The position numbers and the translations under genes were made by a program. The notes under the pieces were generated by a model, which was not told where the DNA came from, searched no databases, and saw only the letters and a program-made list of their open reading frames with translations. From assembly GCA_003142795.1 (NCBI GenBank), contig PLNN01000020.1, forward strand, positions 33,383 through 72,461: a stretch of DNA of 39,079 bases, given 5' to 3'. Of the stretch, positions 25,232 through 35,255 are shown piece by piece. Position 1 is the stretch's first letter, and every line of letters begins with the position of its first letter. The DNA is from Candidatus Omnitrophota bacterium. GTDB lineage: Bacteria > Omnitrophota > Gorgyraeia > 2-01-FULL-45-10.

Positions 25232-26406
25232 TTCATGCTCCCTATTGCGGCGATCTTCGCTTCATCATAAATCTGTTTCAAATGAACTTTTTTACGCCTT
25301 GCCAATTTCACGCATTCGTCGTATTCCGGCGAGGCGGTGAACGATCCATCCGGGGCGCTGGATATTTTTACTTTAAGGCTGCCGTATCTGGTCCTGACCT
25401 CCACGATCTTTCGTTCCATCTTGAATCTGTTCGTCTCATAAAACCGGACGCCGATCGTTGTAGTTTCGCTGAAAATTACCGATGAAATACGTTCGAGGAG
25501 CGCCGATGGTGCTAACGCGCTGAGCTTGAAGCCGGGGCGCGACTTCTTCATGATGATCGGTTCGAGATAAACGTCAAGCGCGCCTTCCTTGAACAATCTT
25601 TCGAATACGTATTCGAATATCTGCGGGTTCATGTCATCGATATTTGCCTCGATGACAAATATCTTATCGGCGCTAAAAGCATCTTTCGTCCGGCCTATTA
25701 CCACGCGCAGCATATTCGGCCTGTCTTCCAGGTCTCTTGTCCCGGCGCCGTAGCCTATTTTTGATATCTTGATCTCAGGCATCCTGCCAAAACCTTTACA
25801 AAGAGTTTTCAGTATCCCGGCCCCTGTCGGCGTAACGAGCTCGGCCCTCGTCTCTGATACTGACGTCGGAATACCCTTCAAAAGCTCAAGCGTTGCCGGC
25901 GCAGGAATAGGCAGCATCCCGTGTCCTGACCGGACAAAAGTCCGGCCGAGAGTGATATTGGATGAATAAACTTCGTCAATACCAAACGCGTCTATTGCTA
26001 TTGCCGTCCCTACAATGTCTACAATAGAGTCGATGTCACCTATCTCGTGAAGGCGGACATAGCCGGCGGCCTTTATGCCATGGACCTTTGCCTCGGCGCT
26101 CCCGATCGTCGTAAATATATTCTTTGCGACCGCCTTGACCTTATTATTGAGCGAACTTTTATCTATAAGCGCAATTATATCTTTTAAAGAGCGATGAGTA
26201 TGGCTTTTTTCTTGGACAATGCATTCAAATCTTGTCCCGGCCAATTCCTTGCGGCGCACCTTAGACTTTTTTATAACGTAGCCTTTTAATTTCAGCTTCG
26301 CAAGCCCCTTGGTCAGGATGTCCATCCCAAGGCCCGCATCAAGGAATGCGGCTATCGTCATGTCGCCCGATATGCCGCTGAAACAATCTAAGTAAGCTAT
26401 GCGCAT
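25228..26406 (-). CDS. larC: Nickel pincer cofactor biosynthesis protein LarC
   Basis: MRIAYLDCFSGISGDMTIAAFLDAGL...LHEIGDIDSIVDIVGTAIAIDAFGIDEVYSSNITLG...IEANIDDMNPQIFEYVFERLF; uninterrupted ORF. Confidence 0.93.
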   Translation of the reverse strand: MRIAYLDCFSGISGDMTIAAFLDAGLGMDILTKGLAKLKLKGYVIKKSKVRRKELAGTRFECIVQEKSHTHRSLKDIIALIDKSSLNNKVKAVAKNIFTTIGSAEAKVHGIKAAGYVRLHEIGDIDSIVDIVGTAIAIDAFGIDEVYSSNITLGRTFVRSGHGMLPIPAPATLELLKGIPTSVSETRAELVTPTGAGILKTLCKGFGRMPEIKISKIGYGAGTRDLEDRPNMLRVVIGRTKDAFSADKIFVIEANIDDMNPQIFEYVFERLFKEGALDVYLEPIIMKKSRPGFKLSALAPSALLERISSVIFSETTTIGVRFYETNRFKMERKIVEVRTRYGSLKVKISSAPDGSFTASPEYDECVKLARRKKVHLKQIYDEAKIAAIGSMK

Positions 26407-26412
26407 AGATCC

Positions 26413-27153
26413 TTATGAATTTATCATGCTCGCGAAATACGCGGCACCGAAACCGTTATCGATGTTGACCACCGCCACGCCGGGCGAGCAGCAGTTCATC
26501 ATCGTGAGAAGAGGCGCTATTCCCTTGAAAGACGCGCCGTATCCGACACTGGTCGGGACAGCAATGACCGGCTTCGACACGAGACCGCTCACAACGCTCG
26601 CCAGGGCTCCCTCCATCCCCGCTATCACTATAATGACCGCGGCTTTTTCGAGCAACGCTTTTTTATCCAGGACCCTGTGAAGGCCTGCCACGCCTACGTC
26701 ATACAGCATCTCAGTCCTGTTGCCCATAAGCTCAAGCGTCGCCTTTGCCTCTTCGGCAACAGGCATATCCGCTGTGCCGGCCGTTATGACCAGGACCAGG
26801 CCTTTTTTCCGGGCCGGGGCATCCTTACGGTAACTTATTATCCCGGAATGCTTCTCGAATTTTATTTCCGGATATATTTTTTTTAGTTTTCTGAATATCT
26901 TTTCATCGGTGCGCGTTATCAATAACAAACCGTCGTGATCGATTATTCTTTTGGCTATTTTCAGTATCTGTTCCGGGGTCTTCCCTTCGCCGAAGATGAC
27001 CTCCGGGAATCCTCTCCTCAGGCTCCTGTGATTATCGACTTTGGCAAAACCCAGATCCTTGTACGGCAGGTCTTTTAGAAGGTGGAACGCCCTGTCCATA
27101 GAAACGCGTCCCGCCCTGAAATCCATTAATACCTTTTTTAATCTTTCAGCCAT
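26413..27153 (-). CDS. larB: Nickel pincer cofactor biosynthesis protein LarB
   Basis: VDNHRSLRRGFPEVIFGEGKTPEQI...VLVITAGTADMPVAEEAKATLELMGN...GMEGALASVVSGLVSKPVIAVPTSVGYGASF. Confidence 0.93.
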   Translation of the reverse strand: MAERLKKVLMDFRAGRVSMDRAFHLLKDLPYKDLGFAKVDNHRSLRRGFPEVIFGEGKTPEQILKIAKRIIDHDGLLLITRTDEKIFRKLKKIYPEIKFEKHSGIISYRKDAPARKKGLVLVITAGTADMPVAEEAKATLELMGNRTEMLYDVGVAGLHRVLDKKALLEKAAVIIVIAGMEGALASVVSGLVSKPVIAVPTSVGYGASFKGIAPLLTMMNCCSPGVAVVNIDNGFGAAYFASMINS

Positions 27154-27161
27154 TTTTTTCT

Positions 27162-27560
27162 TTATACCCTGAAGATCAGATACATCAGGCCAGCTATCAC
27201 AACAAAACAGATGATGTAGAAGTCGTTAAAATAAAAGAAATCCCTGATCTTCTCGCCGGCCGTATAGTCGAACTGACGCACGACCGGTTCCCTCTTTTTT
27301 ATTTCGTGCTCAAGTTCGGTGTAGGTATGCGTGGGACGACCCTTCGTGTCGAGGACGGGTTTCGCGCGCTCGGGCTCATGGGATTCCAACTCGGATATTT
27401 CGCTTCTTATGGCGTCGATCTGGTCTTTCCGGAATCTCAGGAAGGTGTCGCCTATCTTATATGCCGGTATCTCGCCGATATCGACCAGTCTCTTGACTTC
27501 CTCTTCCGACACCTTCAGGTACTCCGCCACCTCTTTTATCGTTATGAGTTTTTCCGGCAT
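27162..27560 (-). CDS. Excisionase-type HTH protein with C-terminal transmembrane anchor
   Basis: N-term LITIKEVAEYLKVSEEEVKRLVDIGEIPAYKIGDTFLRFRKDQID; C-term FYIICFVVIAGLMYLIFRV. Confidence 0.85.
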   Translation of the reverse strand: MPEKLITIKEVAEYLKVSEEEVKRLVDIGEIPAYKIGDTFLRFRKDQIDAIRSEISELESHEPERAKPVLDTKGRPTHTYTELEHEIKKREPVVRQFDYTAGEKIRDFFYFNDFYIICFVVIAGLMYLIFRV

Positions 27561-27570
27561 ATTTATGCCC

Positions 27571-28110
27571 CTATTTTATCTTTCCTGAAGCGACCCATTC
27601 ATCTACCCGCGCGCGATCGAACTTCCACGCGTCGCCTTCTTTCATCGCAGGAAGCTTTCCCGCGTTGACCCATTCATTGATCATACCCATATCCACTTCC
27701 AGGTATTTAGCGAGCTCTTCTGTCGACATCATATTGTATCTGGATGCGGCTTCGTCTTTCGACTTCGCGAGCATGTGGCAAGTCCCCTCGAGCACGGCGC
27801 CTTCCGCGACGCTCAATAGCGGCGTCCTCACATCGCCGACAACGCAGGCAGGCGATATCAGTTTGATATCTTTAATAGCATGCACGTTGCCGTTCACCTT
27901 TCCGGCAATGACGATCGAGTCACCGATGATATCGGCGTTAACTATCGCGTGTTCGCCGATCATAAGGTTGCCTTTGGTATTGAGCGTGCCTTCGAAACGG
28001 CCGTTTATCCTTAAATTCACGGGATCTTTGAATACGAGGGATCCCTGCATAGCCGCGTCAACGTCCAACACTTTCACATCTTCATGTTTCTTATCTTTTT
28101 TCCCCAGCAT
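27571..28110 (-). CDS. Bactofilin (polymer-forming cytoskeletal) domain fused to excisionase-type HTH
   Basis: VFKDPVNLRINGRFEGTLNTKGNLMIGEHAIVNADIIGDSIVIAGKVNGNVHAIKDIKLISPACVVGDVRTPLLSVAEGAVLEGTC, then MSTEELAKYLEVDMGMINEWVNAGKLPAMKEGDAWKFDRARVDEWV. Confidence 0.88.
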   Translation of the reverse strand: MLGKKDKKHEDVKVLDVDAAMQGSLVFKDPVNLRINGRFEGTLNTKGNLMIGEHAIVNADIIGDSIVIAGKVNGNVHAIKDIKLISPACVVGDVRTPLLSVAEGAVLEGTCHMLAKSKDEAASRYNMMSTEELAKYLEVDMGMINEWVNAGKLPAMKEGDAWKFDRARVDEWVASGKIK

Positions 28111-28126
28111 TCGCCGCCTCCTTGAC

Positions 28127-28798
28127 CTATTCGGTCTCCCACTTCACATTCTTGATGCCGCCCAGACGGCTGAGTTGCTCGACTATCTGGCCGGCGCTTT
28201 TCGTTTCGTATAATTTCACTCCCAGTTTCAGGACCATGCTGGCCCCGTCGCTTGATCGCTCCACTTCAAAATCGGTAATGTCGGTCCTGTACTCCCCTAA
28301 TACTTCTCTTATGCTCTTCATCTGGTCTATGCCGTCTTTCGTCTCAATTATCACCGTCCTATACCAGTCTTTTCTTATCATAGCGTGTTCGAGACGCGAA
28401 AATATCATAAGAGTTATGATCGTTAAGAACGTCGTCAATATCGCGCCGTAATACAGCCCGCAGCCGACAGCAAGCCCTATGCCCGCCACTACCCAGAGAC
28501 TGGCAGCCGTTGTCAGGCCCCGCACCGAGGACTTCGCGTGCATTATCGTGCCCGCCCCGAGAAAGCCTATGCCTGTAATGACACCGGCAGCTATTCTCGA
28601 CGGATCAACCGTCATCTTGCCGTAATAGAGGTCGAACATGTGCATCGATGTGAGCATGACGAGCGTTGAGCCGATGCACAAAAGTATGTGAGTCCTGAAT
28701 CCCGCGGCCCTGCCGTGGAATTCGCGCTCAAAACCGATCATCCCGCTTAAGCACGCTGCCAATATCAGGCGGAATGTAATGGCCCATTCATTTAACAT
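28127..28798 (-). CDS. MgtC/SapB family membrane protein
   Basis: ILAACLSGMIGFEREFHGRAAGFRTHILLCIGSTLVML...GVITGIGFLGAGTIMHAKSSVRGLTTAASLWVVAGIGLAVG. Confidence 0.92.
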   Translation of the reverse strand: MLNEWAITFRLILAACLSGMIGFEREFHGRAAGFRTHILLCIGSTLVMLTSMHMFDLYYGKMTVDPSRIAAGVITGIGFLGAGTIMHAKSSVRGLTTAASLWVVAGIGLAVGCGLYYGAILTTFLTIITLMIFSRLEHAMIRKDWYRTVIIETKDGIDQMKSIREVLGEYRTDITDFEVERSSDGASMVLKLGVKLYETKSAGQIVEQLSRLGGIKNVKWETE

Positions 28799-28811
28799 GA
28801 AACCTCCAGTT

Positions 28812-29831
28812 TTACTTTACCGACAAATTCGGTTCTACCGTTAAATATAAGTCCGACCTGTGCCCTTTTTTATAAAGCTTCTCGCCGAGCAATCCTATCA
28901 TGGCTGCGTTATCGAGAGAATATTCGAATTCCGGGAAATATACTTTTATGCCGAAAAACGCGGCGCGCTCCGATAATTTTTCCCTTAATCTTGAGTTTGC
29001 CGTAACGCCTCCGCCTACAACTATCGTCTTCAGGTTGCTCTTTTGCGCGGCAAGGCACGCCTTATCGGCCACCACATCCAGCACCGCCTCCTGAAACGCG
29101 TAGCAAATATCCGCCACCGATCCTCTATTCAATTCCTGGCCCCTTGCCCCTGGCCCCTTGCCCCTTACGTAATATAATACCGCAGTTTTAATCCCACTGA
29201 AACTAAAATCTAACGAATCTTTCCCCATGTAACTCCTGGGAAAAGATATAGTGTTTTTGCCTTTTGACCGCCTCGCGCACTTCTCTATCTCCGGGCCGCC
29301 CGGATAACCAAGGCCGAGTATCTTCGCGACCTTGTCGTACGCTTCACCGACAGCATCATCCTGGGTTTGGCCCAGGAATTTCTGTTTATCAAAATCATCG
29401 CAGCGAAACAAGCTCGTATGCCCACCCGATACCACAAGGCCTATAAAGGGAAAGCGCGGCTTATCCCGGCTTAAGAATGAGCTGTAAAGATGCGCCAGTA
29501 TGTGATTGACCCCTATGATCGGCGTCCCCATGCTGTAGCTTATCGACTTTGCCAGCGACAGGCCAATCAAAAGCGCGCCCACAAGCCCCGGCCCGTTAGT
29601 GACGGCAACAAGATCTATACTTTCAAGCCCCTTACCCGACTCTTCAAGCGCCTCTTCGAGAACTTCGAGAATATATTCGACATGATATCGCGAGGCTATC
29701 TCCGGCACAACGCCGCCGTAACGTTTGTGCAGCTCAACGCTCGACGACACTACATTCGAAAGAACCCTTCCCTTATCTATGACCGCGACACTCGTCTCAT
29801 CGCAAGATGTCTCTATCCCGAGGGTTCGCAT
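28812..29831 (-). CDS. tsaD: tRNA N6-adenosine threonylcarbamoyltransferase
   Basis: MRTLGIETSCDETSVAVI...LVGALLIGLSLAKSISY...GVNHILAHLYSSF...VVSGGHTSL...LDFSFSGIKTAVLYY. Confidence 0.97.
   Translation of the reverse strand: MRTLGIETSCDETSVAVIDKGRVLSNVVSSSVELHKRYGGVVPEIASRYHVEYILEVLEEALEESGKGLESIDLVAVTNGPGLVGALLIGLSLAKSISYSMGTPIIGVNHILAHLYSSFLSRDKPRFPFIGLVVSGGHTSLFRCDDFDKQKFLGQTQDDAVGEAYDKVAKILGLGYPGGPEIEKCARRSKGKNTISFPRSYMGKDSLDFSFSGIKTAVLYYVRGKGPGARGQELNRGSVADICYAFQEAVLDVVADKACLAAQKSNLKTIVVGGGVTANSRLREKLSERAAFFGIKVYFPEFEYSLDNAAMIGLLGEKLYKKGHRSDLYLTVEPNLSVK
29137..29164. repeat. Four 7-bp units inside tsaD
   Basis: Plus strand TGGCCCC TTGCCCC TGGCCCC TTGCCCC; encodes GKGPGARGQ. Confidence 0.85.
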
Positions 29832-29834
29832 ATA

Positions 29835-30692
29835 TTATTTCTCAAGTTCGGAAAGCGAAACGAATTTTACGCCTTCCCGAGCCATCTCCGGCATCATTTT
29901 AGCCAGGGCGATTATAGTATTTTTTTTATCATGGCCGACAGCTATGGCCCTGCCCTTCCTGAACGCAAGCCTGCGCAGAAGCATTATCTGCTTTTCGATC
30001 GAAGCGATGTCTTCGCTGTTATCCAGGAACACGTCTCTTCTGGCGTAGGGTATGCCGACTATGGATGAGACTTCGCGGCAGACGGATCTTTGAGAAGTAA
30101 GGCTGTCAAAAAAGTATAGCTTTTCGGATTTCAGATGTGTAAGCACGACGGTCATCAGGGCTTTATCTTCCGTTGCCTTGGATCCCATGTGATTTGACAT
30201 GCCGCGCAGGCCCGGGATGTTCTTTATGCCCTTATCAAGCCTCTCGATAACTTCCCGGTCTGTCATGCCGCCCCGTATGGTATCGACCTCTTCCTGGACG
30301 TCATTCCTGTGCGGCTCCATAGGCATATGAAGTATCGTTTCATAGCCATGAGAAGCGGCCAAGGCCGCGATCTGGCCGGAATATTTAAGATCTGGCAGGA
30401 TGGAAAGCGTTACAGGCTCATGAATACTGAACAAATTATCGATGTTATTTTTATTGTAACCGAAATCATCAAGCACTATCACGATCTTCGGGCTTGCAAA
30501 TTTCTTTTGCACAACTGGCAATAAGGCCGGTGCCGGCTCTTTTGCCTTTGCGGGCTGTGGGACGACATGTTTTTTTGCGATCCGGTATTTCGGTGCAGCC
30601 CTGTGGGCGCTGCGCCAATAAAAAATCCCCATTACTACCAAAAACATTATAACTGCAGCTATCAAAACATTTTTTTGTTTAATGGGATTCAT
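29835..30692 (-). CDS. Divergent polysaccharide deacetylase family protein (YibQ/DUF610-like)
   Basis: KIVIVLDDFGYNKNNIDNLFSIHEPVTLSILPDLKYSGQIAALAASHGYETILHMPMEP...LRGMSNHMGSKATEDKALM. Confidence 0.87.
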   Translation of the reverse strand: MNPIKQKNVLIAAVIMFLVVMGIFYWRSAHRAAPKYRIAKKHVVPQPAKAKEPAPALLPVVQKKFASPKIVIVLDDFGYNKNNIDNLFSIHEPVTLSILPDLKYSGQIAALAASHGYETILHMPMEPHRNDVQEEVDTIRGGMTDREVIERLDKGIKNIPGLRGMSNHMGSKATEDKALMTVVLTHLKSEKLYFFDSLTSQRSVCREVSSIVGIPYARRDVFLDNSEDIASIEKQIMLLRRLAFRKGRAIAVGHDKKNTIIALAKMMPEMAREGVKFVSLSELEK

Positions 30693-32020
30693 ATTTTTGC
30701 CGTTCTATAGACCCTTATCGCCTTTATCAGATTAACGGCCTCCTGAAGCTGGTTATCCTTCTTCAGTTCATCCGCCGGTAAAGCTTCTTTTTTAGCTGTC
30801 TTCACATCTGCGTCCAGCTTTTCAAATACATTTTCGGGCGTTACGTCCTTATCCTTCTCTTTGTATTCCTGCCGTTCGACTATCACGTCCGGAACAATGC
30901 CTTCTCCTTTGATCAATTTACCACTCGGCGTATAATAATATGCAGTTGTAAATCTGAGGGCAGTGCCGTCTTTCATAGGTATCACCGTCTGCACCGACGC
31001 TTTCCCGAAAGATTTCGTCCCGAGCACAATGCCGCGCTTATTATCCTGCACCGCGCCGGCGACTATTTCGGAAGCGCTCGCCGATCCTTCATTTACCATG
31101 ACGAGAAGCGGATAGTCCGGATGCGTGTTCTTGCCCTTCGATCTAAACTCCATATTCTGGGCGACGGACCTACTCTTTATCGAAACTATTAATTTATCTT
31201 TCGGCAAAAACTTTTCGCATACATCGACTGCGCCATCAAGAAGGCCGCCGGGATTATTACGCAGATCCAGCACGAGGGAATCCATCCCTTGAGATTCCAG
31301 TTTTTTCAGCGCCTCTTCCAGGTCGCGCGCCGTATTCTCCTGGAATTCCACAAGTTTTATATAGCCGATCTTGCCGTCTATCAGCTTCGCCTTTTTTATG
31401 CTCTGCATCTTTATAATGGCGCGTTTTATCTTTATCTCCGATATTTTATCGTCCTTCTCTCTCCATATAGTCAGGGTGATATCGGTGCCCGGTTTACCGC
31501 GCATCTTCTTCACGGCCTGGTCCAACGTCATGCTCTTTGTCGTTTTACCGTCGATCCGGACAATCTTGTCGCCTGCCTTGACTCCGGCCATTTCTGCCGG
31601 CGAATCGACCATAGGCGTGATGATAGTGAGTATGGCATCCCTTAAACCGACCTCCACTCCTATGCCTCCGAATTCGCCCTTTGTCTCGACCTTCATCTCA
31701 TTGAACTCATCCGGATCCATGAACTGGCTGTAATCGTCCAGGGACGACAGCATGCCCTTCATCGCCCCGTAGATCAGTTTCTTTGAGTCGACCTCATCCA
31801 CGTAATCGTTACGTAATATGCTTATGGCATCCGCGAACAGTTCGACCTGGCCATACATATCTTCCTTAGCCTTGGCCTTGGATTTATTTTCTTTGTCGTA
31901 ACCGCCGATCGCAATGGAAGCCGCAAAGACAAGCACTGCCAGTAAAATTACGATCCTGATTTTCTTCACCCCGCTCTTCCTCCTCATCTCCCGCCATTCT
32001 TTAGGAAGGGCGGGGTTCAC
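30689..32020 (-). CDS. S41 family C-terminal processing peptidase (CtpA-like)
   Basis: PDZ MVDSPAEMAGVKAGDKIVRIDGK; GYIKLVEFQENTARDLEEALKKLESQGMDSLVLDLRNNPGGLLDGAVDV; NEGSASASEIVAGAVQDNKRGIVLGTKSFGKASVQTV. Confidence 0.94.
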   Translation of the reverse strand: MNPALPKEWREMRRKSGVKKIRIVILLAVLVFAASIAIGGYDKENKSKAKAKEDMYGQVELFADAISILRNDYVDEVDSKKLIYGAMKGMLSSLDDYSQFMDPDEFNEMKVETKGEFGGIGVEVGLRDAILTIITPMVDSPAEMAGVKAGDKIVRIDGKTTKSMTLDQAVKKMRGKPGTDITLTIWREKDDKISEIKIKRAIIKMQSIKKAKLIDGKIGYIKLVEFQENTARDLEEALKKLESQGMDSLVLDLRNNPGGLLDGAVDVCEKFLPKDKLIVSIKSRSVAQNMEFRSKGKNTHPDYPLLVMVNEGSASASEIVAGAVQDNKRGIVLGTKSFGKASVQTVIPMKDGTALRFTTAYYYTPSGKLIKGEGIVPDVIVERQEYKEKDKDVTPENVFEKLDADVKTAKKEALPADELKKDNQLQEAVNLIKAIRVYRTAKI

Positions 32021-32021
32021 A

Positions 32022-33452
32022 TCATTCTCCCAGTTTCTTTTTCAATATCTCGTTAACAAGGCCCGGGTTTGCCTTACCCCTGGTCTCTTTCATTATCTGC
32101 CCGATCAAAAATGTAATGGCTGCCTTCTTGCCGTTCTTATAATCCGCGACCGTCTTGGCCTCGCGGGAGATGACGACGCTAACCACTTCTTCGATCTTAG
32201 AGCTGTCGCTGATCTGCGACAGGCCTTTTTCTTTTACCACAATAGCGGGGTCCTTTTTAGTTTCGATCGCTTCCAAGAGGACCTCTTTTGCCATCTTGCC
32301 GCTTATCGCCTGGCTATCGATCATCTTCAGCAAGGCCACAAGGCCGTCTGCGGTCAGGCCCAGCTCTTTTATGCCGGCGTTGCGCGTATTCATCTGAGCC
32401 ATTATGTCGCCCATTAGCCAGTTTGCGATCGTCTTCGCGTTCTTATACGAACGCGCGCACGTTTCGAAATATCCGGCAAAGTCAACATCGCTGGTCAAAA
32501 CATTGGCATCGTATTCCGAAAGGCCGAATTCTTTGACGAAACGGTCCGTTTTTGCCTCTGGAAGCTCCGGCAGGTCTTTTCGCACTTTCTCTATTGTTAT
32601 TTTGTCAACCACAAACGGAACAAGGTCCGGTTCGGGGAAATATCTATAGTCCTGGGCTTCTTCTTTTGAGCGCATGGAAACGGTAATGTTCTTCTCGACG
32701 TCCCAGAGCCGTGTCTCCTGGACGAGCTTTTCATTGTCCCCGATAGCCGCAACCTGTCTTTTGGATTCGTACTCCAGGCCAAGCTTCACGCCCTTGAACG
32801 AATTCATATTCTTTAACTCGACCTTTGTGCCGAGCTTTGTTTCGCCGCGGGGCCTGACGGATATGTTGGCGTCGCACCTGAGCGAACCTTTTTCCATATC
32901 GCAGTCCGAAACTTTTAGATACCCCAGGATCGATTTCAGCTTCGTCAGGTAATCGTACGCCTCTTCGGGCGAGCTTAAGTCCGGCTCTGTCACTATCTCG
33001 AGTAACGGCATGCCCCCTCTGTTATAATCGACGAGGCTATAATTTTCTCCGGCTGGATGCATGAGCTTGCCGGCGTCCTCTTCGAGATGGACGCGTTTTA
33101 TCCTGATCCTTTTGCGCTTAGCGCCTGAAGATATGTCCACAAAGCCATCGTATGAAAGAGGCATGTCGTATTGGGATATCTGGAAATTTTTAGGAAGGTC
33201 CGGATAGTAATAATTCTTCCTGTCGAATTTTATCAGGTCCTGGATCTTGCAATTCAGGGCAAGGGCCACCTTGATCGCGTAATTGAACGCTTCCTCATTC
33301 AGGACCGGAAGGCTTCCCGGGAATCCGAGGCATACCGGGCAGGTCTGGCTGTTAGGGGGCTGCCCGAATTTAGTGGAGCAGCCGCAGAACGCCTTCGTAT
33401 TCGTCGAAAGCTGCAGATGCACTTCCAGGCCTATGACCGTCTCGTAGTTCAT
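32022..33452 (-). CDS. gatB: Asp-tRNA(Asn)/Glu-tRNA(Gln) amidotransferase subunit GatB
   Basis: [50 protein letters not shown]... Confidence 0.97.
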   Translation of the reverse strand: MNYETVIGLEVHLQLSTNTKAFCGCSTKFGQPPNSQTCPVCLGFPGSLPVLNEEAFNYAIKVALALNCKIQDLIKFDRKNYYYPDLPKNFQISQYDMPLSYDGFVDISSGAKRKRIRIKRVHLEEDAGKLMHPAGENYSLVDYNRGGMPLLEIVTEPDLSSPEEAYDYLTKLKSILGYLKVSDCDMEKGSLRCDANISVRPRGETKLGTKVELKNMNSFKGVKLGLEYESKRQVAAIGDNEKLVQETRLWDVEKNITVSMRSKEEAQDYRYFPEPDLVPFVVDKITIEKVRKDLPELPEAKTDRFVKEFGLSEYDANVLTSDVDFAGYFETCARSYKNAKTIANWLMGDIMAQMNTRNAGIKELGLTADGLVALLKMIDSQAISGKMAKEVLLEAIETKKDPAIVVKEKGLSQISDSSKIEEVVSVVISREAKTVADYKNGKKAAITFLIGQIMKETRGKANPGLVNEILKKKLGE

Positions 33453-34888
33453 AATTTCGGTTTTTGTTTATGGAATTCCGTATTCTGTTCGAATGTATAA
33501 GCGGCCCTGAATATCGTCTCTTCATCAAAAGGTTTCGCCAGTATCTGCATCCCGATCGGAAGAGAATTTTTTGAAAATCCGCAGGGGATAGACATCGCGG
33601 GCAGTCCCGCAAGATTCGCAGGTATTGTATATATGTCCGAAAGGTACATGCTCAAAGGATCGTCCATCTTTTCGCCGATCTTGAATGCGGCAGTCGGTGA
33701 TGTCGGCGTAACCACAAGATCGCACGCGCCAAACGCTTTATCGAAGTCTTCCCTTATCCTGGTCCGCACCTTTTGGGCTTTTAAATAATAGGCGTCATAA
33801 TATCCGGACGACAAACAATATGTTCCCAAAAGGATCCTTCTCTTTGCCTCGTTGCCAAAACCTTCCGAGCGCGTCTTGATATACATGTCGATCATGTCTT
33901 TGGAAGTTTTTGCCCTGTGGCCGTACTGGACGCCGTCGAATCTTGCGAGATTCGAGCTCGCCTCAGCCGGCGCGATTATGTAATATGTGCTGACGGCGTA
34001 TTCGGTATGCGGAAGAGAGATATCAACGATCTTCGCACCCAGATCTTTTAAAACATTGATGGCGCCCCTGACACTATCCTCGACCTCTTTATCCAGGCCT
34101 TTTATGAAATATTCTTTCGGGACGCCTATCCTTAATCCCCTTACATCTTTTACCAATGATCTTTTATAATCCGGTACCGGAACGTCGACTGAGGTCGAAT
34201 CCATTTCATCGTGGCCCGCAATGACACCCAAAAGAAGCGCGGCATCCTCGACGTCTTTCGTGATCGGGCCTATCTGGTCGAGCGAGGAGGCGAACGCTAT
34301 CAGGCCGTATCGCGAAACTCTGCCATAAGTGGGCTTCAGTCCTACGACGCCGCAGAGAGATGCCGGCTGCCTTATTGATCCGCCGGTATCAGAGCCGAGC
34401 GCTAAGATCGTTTCGTCTGCGGCTACTGCCGCGGCAGAGCCGCCGCTCGAGCCTCCGGGGATCCGTTCAAGATCCCACGGGTTTTTCGTAGGGCCGTAGC
34501 ATGAAGTCTCGCAGGAAGAGCCGAACGCGAATTCATCCATGTTCGACTTCCCCATCAGTATCGCGCCCTCCGCCCTCAATTTTTTTATGACGGTGGCGTC
34601 GTAAGGCGGTTTAAAGTCCGCCAATATCTTCGACGCGCAGGTCGTCTCTTCGTCCTTGACGCAGATATTATCTTTTATTGTTATCGGGATGCCGGCCAGC
34701 TTACCGGCTTTATTGACCCTGTCGGCTTCAGCCGCATCAGGTTTGTTTACACGGACAAAAGCCTTCACTTTGCCGTCCAGGGCCTTGATCCTGTCGAAAA
34801 GATCGCTCAATATATTCGAAGGCCTGACATCGCCCTTCTCTATTAACTCTTTGAGCCTATGCGCTGTCAGTGATTGCAGTTTTTCCAT
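33449..34888 (-). CDS. gatA: Asp-tRNA(Asn)/Glu-tRNA(Gln) amidotransferase subunit GatA
   Basis: [24 protein letters not shown]...[53 protein letters not shown]. Confidence 0.97.
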   Translation of the reverse strand: MEKLQSLTAHRLKELIEKGDVRPSNILSDLFDRIKALDGKVKAFVRVNKPDAAEADRVNKAGKLAGIPITIKDNICVKDEETTCASKILADFKPPYDATVIKKLRAEGAILMGKSNMDEFAFGSSCETSCYGPTKNPWDLERIPGGSSGGSAAAVAADETILALGSDTGGSIRQPASLCGVVGLKPTYGRVSRYGLIAFASSLDQIGPITKDVEDAALLLGVIAGHDEMDSTSVDVPVPDYKRSLVKDVRGLRIGVPKEYFIKGLDKEVEDSVRGAINVLKDLGAKIVDISLPHTEYAVSTYYIIAPAEASSNLARFDGVQYGHRAKTSKDMIDMYIKTRSEGFGNEAKRRILLGTYCLSSGYYDAYYLKAQKVRTRIREDFDKAFGACDLVVTPTSPTAAFKIGEKMDDPLSMYLSDIYTIPANLAGLPAMSIPCGFSKNSLPIGMQILAKPFDEETIFRAAYTFEQNTEFHKQKPKL

Positions 34889-35191
34889 CTATTTACCTTC
34901 AATGATCTGGGGAACTTTAAAGAAATCGCCTTCCGTTGCGGGCGCGTTCTTTAGAGACTCTTTTGCGCCTATGGATGGCTTGAGGACGTCTTTCCTGAAT
35001 ACGTTCTTGAGGCTTGCTATGGCATGGCTGGTAGGCGCAACGTCTTTAGTATCTATTTCATTTAATTTGTCTATATATGATAATATAGCAGCTAATTGGC
35101 CGGAATAGGTCTCGAGCTCTTTGTCATTCAACTCGAGCCTCGAGAGATGCGCGACGTGTTTTACGGTGGTTTTATCTATAGTTTTTGACAT
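34889..35191 (-). CDS. gatC: Asp-tRNA(Asn)/Glu-tRNA(Gln) amidotransferase subunit GatC
   Basis: TVKHVAHLSRLELNDKELETYSGQLAAILSYIDKLNEIDT; MSK start preferred over track start 35203. Confidence 0.92.
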   Translation of the reverse strand: MSKTIDKTTVKHVAHLSRLELNDKELETYSGQLAAILSYIDKLNEIDTKDVAPTSHAIASLKNVFRKDVLKPSIGAKESLKNAPATEGDFFKVPQIIEGK

Positions 35192-35255
35192 AAAAAATCC
35201 CACATTTTGATATATTATATCATAACTATATAAATAGACAAGACGATTAATAGAA

